This document shows, one piece after another, positions 56,213-64,000 of a DNA stretch of 64,000 nt. Both the position numbers and the translations under genes were made by a program. The number at the start of each line of letters is the position of its first letter. Position 1 is the first letter of the stretch. The stretch comes from Romanomermis culicivorax (lineage: Eukaryota > Nematoda > Enoplea > Mermithida > Mermithidae). The notes under the pieces are model-generated. The model had not been told where the DNA came from, ran no database searches, and was given only the letters and a program-made list of their open reading frames with translations. Location: positions 620,001 to 684,000 of the forward strand of contig CAWUHX010000085.1 of the NCBI GenBank assembly GCA_963922205.1. The letters run 5' to 3'.

Positions 56213-56870
56213 TCATTTCAGCAGCGAGACGGTTGTCTCTTTCTGCACCCCTATTACATGGTTTAACCTGTCTATCCGGCTCCTGTCCGCGCCTGTCGGC
56301 TTCCCTTTTGTTGTCCTCTGTGGCGGCATTCGCGATTATGTCGAACAAGGCTTCGACGGTCCCTTTTAATTTGCGTAGCTGTGTCGCCAACTCCTGATTG
56401 GACATCTCGGGAGCTCTTTCCTGCGGTGGGAATCGCTCTTGTTCCTGGGGAATCCTCTCTAATCACTGATCGATTTCGGGGTCCCTTTCTTCCAAATTCG
56501 GTCGAATTTCAGGTGTAACGACGTCCCTTTTTGGTCCTGCTAATTCGACCTTTGGCGGCGGTGACCTTTTGAAATTTCGCTGCGGCTGTCCATTGGCGTC
56601 TGGGTTCGGATTCGCCAGGCCTGCCTCCTGCGGATCGATGGCAATCGCTGGTGGTCGGTCAATTGGTACGCCTGCATCTTGAGGCGTAAAATGCATTGCA
56701 TTTTGCTGCAATGGTTGAACCCTCGCGGGAGTTTGATCTGGGATCACTGGGTCCGGAGCAGCATGCCGTTGCTGATCTTTGTCTCCCAAATTGACTAGAT
56801 TCCCAGCACTCGCCACTCTGGGTGGTGATCTATGTAAAGTATTACCTCTCGGTATCCTTTCATTAGGCAT
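56040..56870 (-). pseudogene. N-terminal Gag region with one stop and a frame change
   Basis: From ATG 56870 a proline- and charge-rich leader runs to a TGA at 56465-56463. The same frame reopens and continues to 56040 with [20 protein letters not shown]. It passes to the main Gag-Pol frame through a one-base shift near an A5 run. Programmed +1 shifting is possible, but the TGA argues for ordinary decay. No family motif lies in this part; it resembles the disordered N-termini of gypsy Gag proteins. Confidence 0.6.
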
Positions 56871-56939
56871 TTTGAAACCTGCTAACTTTCGATAGTAGCC
56901 TGGAGGATTTTCTTTTCTCCTAGTCTGACTATGAAGTTC

Positions 56940-56966
56940 CGTGGTAAGGAGTTAAAAGCCACCACT
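56940..56966 (-). promoter_or_regulatory. probable primer-binding site
   Basis: On the minus strand the sequence just inside the 5' LTR reads AG then TGGTGGCTTTTAACTCC. The TGG start fits complementarity to a tRNA CCA end. I cannot name the tRNA. Confidence 0.5.
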
Positions 56967-57578
56967 TGTTGTGCAGGTCTTTCCTTAAGAGGCGTAAGAA
57001 AAGATTGGGTCTGAACTGACCTGTTAGAACTGATCCCTTGGCTAAGCCTCGGTGATAGTGCAACAGTCCGGTTATCCCCAGACCTACAACAACAAAGATA
57101 AACTTAACTCTAAAGAGCGGGGCCTTACCAAGGACCTCCGCAGTCTCGTAGATGAGACAAGGAATCCCCTCAGGGATAAACTTACTCGGGTATAACCCGT
57201 AAGGGGTTTCCCAAAGCTTACCTGATGTAAGCCGGTGCCTGGGCCTCTGGCCCTCCGCCTTCGTCGATGCAAGTAATCTAAATAAATAAACGAATATATT
57301 AAACAATATGTCCGACGAAATATGTAAAAAGAATGTGGGTATACCACAGTAAATAACTCATAAACAAAACAAGTTGCTGGGAAAATTGTATTTGGGGACG
57401 CCAGCAATGTAGTCAAAATATAATAAAAACGAGATAAAGTGAAGAATGATTTTCACTATCTTTTTCGGTCTTTCTGTGGCGCTCCATTCTATGCAAATGT
57501 CTGCACCGCTGGTCGTCCCTTTCGTCGATTTGCATGTCGATTTCCCCACACGAATTGGCATCAACAGGGTGCCCAACA
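56967..57578 (-). repeat. 5' LTR of copy 1
   Basis: 612 bp, with about seven substitutions from the other LTR and the same TGTTG...CAACA ends. The sequence beyond it (57579 onward) is not Polinton. Confidence 0.95.
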
Positions 57579-59600
57579 CTTAAGCTGCAGCTCAGCTAGA
57601 GCCTAAGTCTCTTTGAAGAAACCGGCCTCAGGTTGCACCAGTTTGTGGGATCATGGTTTTGATGTTGCACTGAACATCTAGAGCTTGCACTTATTCAATG
57701 TTCAGATCTGAGCCAAAATTGACCTCTCAAAATGAAATATGTTGACGACAAGTCGCAAAAAAATCATGTCCGAAAATTATACATGTATGGTGAAGTTTTA
57801 TATGTAGATCACCACATTGATAGCTCAAGATTTCATAATTTTCTAAGCGACTTGATTTTTTCAAGATTATGTCTTTTCTCTTTCCAAAATTTTCTTGTAA
57901 AATTTGCGATAAACATGATAAACCATCTAACAACTCTCATCGTGTTTTTTATTAGTGCACTTTCAAATTTTTGCAATACATCTTAGATTTCCGCGATGCA
58001 TCTTGACAGAAATGGAGTGAGTAGAGTCATTTGGTTCAGTATCACCACGAGTACCCACATTTGGTATGATAAGCATGGTGTGATAAGCAGATAAGCATAA
58101 AGGTGTGCTTATGCTCGAAGAGGCCTGCTCGAAGAGAATAACTGAAAAGCAGCCAATCAGAATGCAGGAGTACTACGCATCACGGCTTCCATCCTCGAGC
58201 AGCGTATGAATGCAACTCTGGCGAGCATGCTCTTCAGGACCCTCGAAGGTGAATTAAGTATGAACGTGTTCTTTCGGCAAACGTATAGGCTGCTCGAGGG
58301 TACTAGAGTACGATCCGGAGAGCAAGGAGAAAAATGGAACATGTTCTATTCTTTTGCTCCCCGCTCGAGTGCCTTCAGCATATTTGGTGTGATAAATTGT
58401 GGAGAAGTGCCCTAAAAACTGTCCGCTGTCCACCCCATCATATTTTTAGCCTATTTGATGCCACTCCAGCGGGTTATAGTTCTGTTCTCTTTATCACCGG
58501 GTCGAAAATTTCAATTTAAATGGTAAAAATGACAGTCTACAGGTCAAAAATTGTCCGTTTTTCGTTAAAATTACTTAAACTGTCGACATTTTCCGGCGCT
58601 TCGCTCTAGAATCAGCAATTTTTACGAGTTATCTAAACGAGCCGACGATTTGTTGGGGTTACATTTTCTGAAATTTTTTTAAACATTGACTTAATATTCG
58701 AGGATCCCAGAATTTAAATCAGCTTACCAAAAAGCGCTTCGAAACCCAGTTTTTGGAATTATGACGGATAATTAAAAAGGCCGAAAAATTAAGCGATGCT
58801 TATTGAACCAAAATTCGGAAAATGTAAAAAACCGAAGGATGCACTTAATTTAAATCCATTTTGAAATTACTGATTTTACCACCAATAAGTGCCAAAAAAT
58901 TGTGATTTTCAACAACTTTGATTAGCTATTCAACATAAATCTTGTTTTACCACGCAATTTACGATTTAATCGGGGGTCCCTGCATTCCTTCCACACCCTA
59001 TTGTATTTCTAGCTCATGTGGCGTCACTCTGACGGTTCTCAGCGATATCCTTCCACGTGTCGGGTCGAAAATGTCAATAGAGTATTAAACATGGTCGCGC
59101 AAGTCAAAAAAGTGCCAATTTTTCGTCAATATTAATGAAAATGTCGAAATTTGCTAGGGCTTTGCAGTAGAATTAGTAATTTCTATCAATTCTTAACCAA
59201 ACGCGATTTTTATGGTTATATATTTACATTTTTGGTCAAAATTATTCGACATTGATGCTACATTTGATGCGCGCACAAGCGAACGCCGGCTCTTACCATA
59301 GGCGAGGGCGGGGAGACCATCAATACACCTTCGCAGGAAAACTGCCTCCAAAATATGTAAACAATTAAATTTCTCGACAAATACACGGCCAATGCCTTTA
59401 TAGTTTTTGTGAAATAAAATTTCTAATACAAATAGGACTAGAAAAGCCCGGATAAACTGATAGAAGCAGGGCGAAGTCAAATGGAAAAAAATCCCAAAAT
59501 GAACAAACAATTTTTCAGTCTCGGCGCTGTTCTTTGCCGGAAGCGGAGAGCATCCTCGAGGAGCACATGCTCTCCAGAGGAGTCCTCCTTGCGCACGTCT
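57579..59600. other. no supported gene
   Basis: AT-rich, with CTCGAG-rich patches (58130-58370 and 59530-59630) that share words such as AGCATGCTCT. TTCCGGCGCTTCGC occurs near 58593. Open frames have no motifs. Confidence 0.45.
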
Positions 59601-59640
59601 CCGTGAGGAGCTGTCCTCGAGCGAAGTATAAATACGCCTT

Positions 59641-59840
59641 AAGACGGATGTTGCTGTGCATTGTAAATATGAACACGGTCATTTTCCGACTTCACAACAA
59701 AGTTTGATGCTGATGAAACTAAATCCAGGAAGCTGACAATGCTGTCTTTTCTCGACTTGTGATAACAATGTTCCGAAGATCCGTCTTTCATCTCGTGCAT
59801 TTTAATGATAGAAATAAAAGGAAAGTACTGTAGCTGGGAG
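59641..59840 (-). other. possible terminal exon, unassigned
   Basis: On the minus strand a very strong acceptor (TTCCTTTTCCTCCCAG) precedes an open stretch of about 60 codons. It includes KMHEMKDGSSEHCYHKSRKD and ends at a TAA. I do not recognise it. A short upstream exon ending at a GTGAGT donor is possible. Confidence 0.3.
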
Positions 59841-60081
59841 GAAAAGGAAAAAAATGATAAGTCTAACGCAGAAAATTTTGACACTTCATCATCCATGAGA
59901 AAACTCACGATTCCACACATCACTTCCTCGACTGGCTAGCAGCTCCAGTGCACTTCTCCTCTTTCCTTTGAGGTGAAAAGCTTACTTCAGCGTGTAGGCT
60001 GCAGTACACAGTTTAGATATTGTGCAGTGATTTTTTCTTAGTCCTACTCGGATCATTCTGAGTGTGCAAATTTATTTTTAG

Positions 60082-60454
60082 ACATATAACGAGGTGCAGC
60101 TTTCCAACTTGTGGGCAAAAAGTCATGTTAAAATACACATTAAGGATGAAATCGATAGCTTGCAACTGATACTCAAAGAGCCAAGAGACGAGAATAAATT
60201 TTTGTATTTACATATTCAAGTACGCTACCAGACTCGTAAGATTTGGCTGAAACTTTAATAGTTTTTTTTCAGGATACAATGGATAACAAAGTTACTATCT
60301 ACGCTGTAGAACATGCTTGTCAGACCAATGGAAGCAACGTGCAGCATGATATTGATGATTGCAAGTTGATTACCCAAACGTATGATTCACAGTATCAGGC
60401 TTCCATTGACTCTTCTCCAGTTACGATTTCTGTCATGATAACTGATAACTGGAA
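60082..60454 (+). other. two possible coding exons, unassigned
   Basis: Exon 60082-60219 (acceptor TTATTTTTAG, donor GTACGC) and exon 60273 to about 60452 (acceptor TTTTTTTTCAG, donor GTAATT) join in phase. They encode about 106 residues of normal composition, for example KVTIYAVEHACQTNGS and SVMITDNWNYK. The family is not recognised. A more conventional donor at 60236 would break the frame, so this is tentative. Confidence 0.3.
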
Positions 60455-61497
60455 TTATAAAGTAATTACCAATAGGTGCTTGATTAGAAACGTCATTAAT
60501 AGTTCGATGCTTGCAAACAGGTTGTCATAAACGGCATAATTTTCATCATACCATTTGATGCTTCGAAGAATCAGTACAGCAACTTTGATGTTGATGCTAC
60601 AAAAGCGAATATATGTTGGGATAGTAAGAAAATTTTTTGCACTTGTAACCTCATCTAACGTAGTCCATTTACACACAGTCTGAGGATACATACTCTGCTG
60701 AATTCTATTGAATACCTAGATTTTTGGGCAATTATGAACTTTATGGCCTATCGAATTTTTTCCAAGTTTTTTGATGTGTAAGGTATACACCAGGCAACGT
60801 ACGCTAGTTTTTTAACGCCTAAGGTATATACAACGTGCAAATATAGGGGATGTACAAAATAGTGTACATTGATGTTACTGTAAAGACCGTTCCAAAGTAA
60901 TGTGAATTAGGACCGTGTTTACCTACTTAATTCCTAAGGGTCATTTATACTTGCTTTCTTCGATGGAACGGAATGGATCACCAAAAACTTGAAACGTTCA
61001 GCCTAAAAATCCACTTTCGATCAAAAAGGATAACTACGATTTTCTAGAAAATGACCGGCAAGAACCTCGAACCGAATGGAACGAAAATTTCTTTTTTGCT
61101 GGGTAACGATGTGTCGATTGCATTCTGTTCGATTCCGTTCCATCAGAAAACGCAAGTATAAATGACCCTTTAGGTTTAGGCTTAGGGCTGAGCAAGGTGG
61201 AGCCATGTAGGCAAGGCGAGCATCTAACACCTGTCCCGTTAGGTTTTTTCCTGCATTTGCTGGATAATACATTGAAATTTACACTTTGATACTTACAGTG
61301 CCAAACGATTTTTTACGCTCAGTTTTGCTACTCACCATAACATTAACCTTTGACCTTCGAGGCTTTAACTTAGAGGATCTCTATTTGTGAGCAACACCCC
61401 ATGAAGACACCACAAAATCATGGTGCCAGGAATGAGATTTGTTATGACAGTATCCACCATGCTGAACCTGCGGTCAACTTATGATTTTTCGTGGACC

Positions 61498-61647
61498 ACC
61501 AAAGTTGCTAAGAGATATGTCTCTGAAGTGTAGATAGTGTAAATTAATATTGGTGTAAAGAAGACTATGTGAACCAAACTTGCTAAGAGACATGTCTCTG
61601 AAGTGTAGATAGTGTAAATTAATATTGGTGTAAGGATGACTATGTGA
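61498..61647. repeat. 75-bp tandem duplication
   Basis: Two near-identical units start at 61498 and 61573 (ACCAAA(G/C)TTGCTAAGAGA ... AATATTGGTGTAA). Confidence 0.85.
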
Positions 61648-61877
61648 ACCAAAGTGAGGGCAAGTACAATATATTGCCTGGTTGTTTATCTGCTAAATTC
61701 TTAAGCTTAGGCTTAGGGCAGAGGGGAGCAGAGCCACACAGGCGGATGTGTAGTGCCCATCCCCTTGGGGGTTTTTCTGCATTTACTGGATTTCACATTT
61801 AACTTTACACTTTCTTACTTACAGTGTCAAAATTATATTTTTTAGGGAGGTTGGTGGGGGACGGAGGCGGCAAGACC

Positions 61878-62711
61878 GGGTATAGCTCATAACCGCCAAC
61901 GGCTCATTACCGCGAACGGGCTCATAACCGCGAATGGCTCATAACCGCGAAAAACTTATATGCTATAGTATATGATATATTTTCTACATCAAAGGGTTCA
62001 TAAACGCGAATGGCCCATAACCGCGAAAATTTACCTACTGATTTTATACAAATTTGCCTAATTATAATGCAAATTAGCGTAAAGAACCAAGTCACTTGCG
62101 TTTTTTAGCCAGATCTTTGTAACTTTAGTGCAAAACTATTTCACTTTTCCAAAAAAAACTTTACAAGTCCATAATACTAAGTTATTCAGATTGATTTGTT
62201 CAACCATCAGTAAACTCTCTGAGCTTGATAAATCAATTTTTTCAATGATAACATGAATACTCTGTTAAATTGATCAATCTGAAGAAGGCATCAATTCTTT
62301 TAAATATTCTGATCAAAATCACCAAAATTTTTCTATTTTTAAATTTTTGAAAGCCATGTTTTGCCGTATTTGCCCATGCTTAATTTACATATTTTTCGCC
62401 TTGTTTGCAATGAGGACAGCCGATGCATAGAGTTTTTTGCATTCTTGTAAAGAAATTCAGTTTCCCATCACTAATGGTGCACAATAGCCCATGCCACCCA
62501 TACAGTATTCTTCCATTAGTAGTGAAGGCACAAACGTAAAAAAGAACACGACCACCCCGTATTCACGGTTATGAGCCTTTCGCGGTTATGAATCTTTCGC
62601 GGTTATGAACCCTTTTTATTTTTCGCGGTTATGAGCCATTCGCGGTTATGAGCCATTCGCGGTTATGAGCCCGTTGGCGGTAATGGGCATTTCGCGGTTT
62701 TGAACCCCAAT
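61878..62711. mobile_element. 834-bp foldback element with CATAACCGCGAA arrays
   Basis: Left end array (61885-62040) of CTCATAACCGCGAATGG words and right end array (62555-62705) of the inverse CCATTCGCGGTTATGAG. It is flanked by identical 10-bp repeats CGGCAAGACC (61868-61877 and 62712-62721), a convincing target duplication. The AT-rich centre has no coding frame. Confidence 0.8.
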
Positions 62712-62887
62712 CGGCAAGACCTTGCTCGTGTTCCTTGCTGTACATACTTTACACGTTAAAAAACTAGCTAGGGTATGTTGCCTATATATACACGCTGTAT
62801 ATACCTTACACGTTAAAAAACTTGGAAAAAATTCGATAGGTCATAAAGTGCATAAGTACCAATTTTTGCATAAATATTCAATTGAAA

Positions 62888-63787
62888 AAGTTGTCATCAA
62901 TTTCTAAACTTGAAACAATTGTGTTCAAAATAAACGATTGATTCGGTGAGTGTGAATAACCTTTTTGAATCTGTGGCAAGAAATAGTATGCGTTGTGCAT
63001 TGAGGTCTACAAGCTTGCAGTCTGTAACACTTTCTGGTTAGCATGTGTTAAATTTTCCTTCTTCCTCAATTCCGAAGATATGCCAAACGGGAGTTAGGAG
63101 CCCATTTGCTGCTTTCTGTTGTTTACTTTTTATAATTTTCTATATGCGTATATTACAGTCAAGAGAAGCATTCTTTCCGTATACCTAGCACTTTTCAACT
63201 TCTACGAAACAAGAAATATAGTGTGCTTTTGGCTAGTTCCTAGTGATCATCATCAGCTCAAACAAGCTCAGATTTTGGCCCTCAAATTTAAGGAAGTTCT
63301 GTTGTTTAAATTCTATCATGTCCAAGTATTCTAGCATCAAAAGTATTTGAATACATGTGTGTTGCATATCAAGCCGGAAATTTCAGGTAATGAAACTACA
63401 TTAATATAATATATTATGGTTCTATAACTAGCATTTATGAATATACCCAATCTTTCTTTTTGAATACTGCTACATAAATGCAATGGCTAAATTTTCTTAT
63501 GTTAAATTTAATACTTTCAAAATATCCTAAAAGAATAAAAAAATCTGATAGATATATTATCATTAGACTACCATTTGTTTCAAAAGTTTATCAACACAAT
63601 AGTAATGTATGAAAATGCTATTTCAGGCCGATTCGACAATGTTCAAATTTACTCGCATCTCCCATCGGAAAAAGTTTTAATATTTTTCAATTTAAAAGAA
63701 TTGTTTTGAAAAAGTTTAATAAAATTTTCACTTCAAGATGGTATTTTGCCCCATATAATAAAATGTCAAGAAACTATAGTCTATTTT
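62888..63787. other. AT-rich, no supported gene
   Basis: No motif-bearing open frame was found. Confidence 0.5.
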
Positions 63788-64000
63788 TTTATAAAATGCT
63801 TCCAAATAGAAAAGTGACACAAATCACTACTGTTGTCAAAATCGTTTACATAAAATTCTTACTGTGAAATTTTTCACTCGAAAAATTGCTAAAGGTTAGT
63901 TCAGTACGCTCACAAATTTTCAGTCCTGCATGATATTTTGTTTATCAGAAAATTACAAAAATCTGAAATACTACTTGCTTTCCACTTTCATTATTTGGAA
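63788..64000 (+). repeat. ~215-bp MITE, copy 3, reaching the window end
   Basis: Direct-orientation relative of 32136-32346; its last bases ATTATTTGGAA coincide with the window edge. Confidence 0.65.

Larger units (their letters stand above)
42913..57578 (-). mobile_element. 14.7-kb Ty3/gypsy-type LTR retrotransposon, copy 1
   Basis: Two 612-bp LTRs (TGTTG...CAACA) flank an internal region read on the minus strand: gag, protease, RT, RNase H, integrase, then a large accessory ORF. I count about seven differences between the LTRs, so insertion was fairly recent. The order protease-RT-RNase H-integrase and the motifs indicate Metaviridae. At 14.7 kb it is long for the group because of the accessory gene and a ~1.2-kb spacer. 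No target duplication is seen: TAATA precedes the left LTR and CTTAA follows the right one. Confidence 0.9.
60700..62887. mobile_element. element with ~110-bp inverted repeats
   Basis: Sequence at about 60725-60840 is the reverse complement of about 62740-62865, sharing AACTTGGAAAAAATTCGATAGG and the word GTTAAAAAACTAGC. Inside are direct repeats of ~140 bp (about 61170-61305 and 61690-61835, with AGGCTTAGGGC and TTTCTGCATTTACTGGAT-like words). A 75-bp tandem duplication lies at 61498-61647 and a nested foldback element at 61878-62711. No transposase is seen. Confidence 0.55.

Noticed and set aside
1-64000. tRNA or rRNA genes
   Set aside because: I looked for cloverleaf-like and conserved rRNA stretches and saw none I could defend by eye.

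Overview
This window is AT-rich eukaryotic DNA. GT-AG introns, a nuclear mitochondrial-protein gene, and animal-type Polinton/Maverick, hAT, MULE and Ty3/gypsy elements all point to an animal. An arthropod is my guess, but the sequence does not prove it. Almost everything here is mobile DNA, often nested. The only host gene I recognise with confidence is a four-exon COQ10 homologue on the minus strand (22869-23951).

Layout. 0-9.1 kb: intergenic DNA with a broken MULE transposase (2.2-3.6 kb), short G/C-run repeats and a 66-bp minisatellite rich in TGACGTCA-like sites (5.6-6.26 kb). 9.87-16.05 kb: right end of a Polinton (element A), with a decayed, intron-containing family-B DNA polymerase followed by a terminal inverted repeat that carries an insertion. 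16.5-22 kb: a foldback element with ACCTTCG arrays, a ~97-bp satellite and MITEs. 22.9-24 kb: COQ10. 25.5-28.9 kb: a complete hAT transposon with a perfect 8-bp target-site duplication and an 11-exon transposase gene whose splice phases all agree. 29.3-33.4 kb: nested MITEs and dispersed repeats.

33.46-35.32 kb: 3' part of a diverged LTR element (copy 2), interrupted within its ORF by the left terminal repeat of a second Polinton (element B, from 35325). Element B has a short spliced plus-strand gene with a heat-shock-like promoter. It then carries a minus-strand capsid block: protease, two-TM protein, penton-like minor capsid protein, core/pX-like protein and hexon-like major capsid protein. 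The protease is cut at 42913 by a 14.7-kb LTR retrotransposon (copy 1, 42913-57578, transcribed on the minus strand). 57.6-64 kb: intergenic DNA, weak candidate exons, a long inverted-repeat element with a second foldback element nested in it, and MITEs.

The most unusual object is LTR copy 1. Besides gag, protease, RT, RNase H and integrase it carries a ~4.65-kb extra ORF downstream of integrase. That ORF has a predicted two-exon structure and encodes a DEDDy 3'-5' exonuclease-like domain, a long low-complexity and coiled-coil region, a helical domain and an RGG-rich tail. A diverged homologue of the last two parts sits in copy 2, so the extra gene looks like a trait of an element family. The exonuclease is split by one in-frame TAG, and pol carries two stops and a frameshift. 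This copy is therefore probably not autonomous, although its LTRs differ at only about seven of 612 positions.
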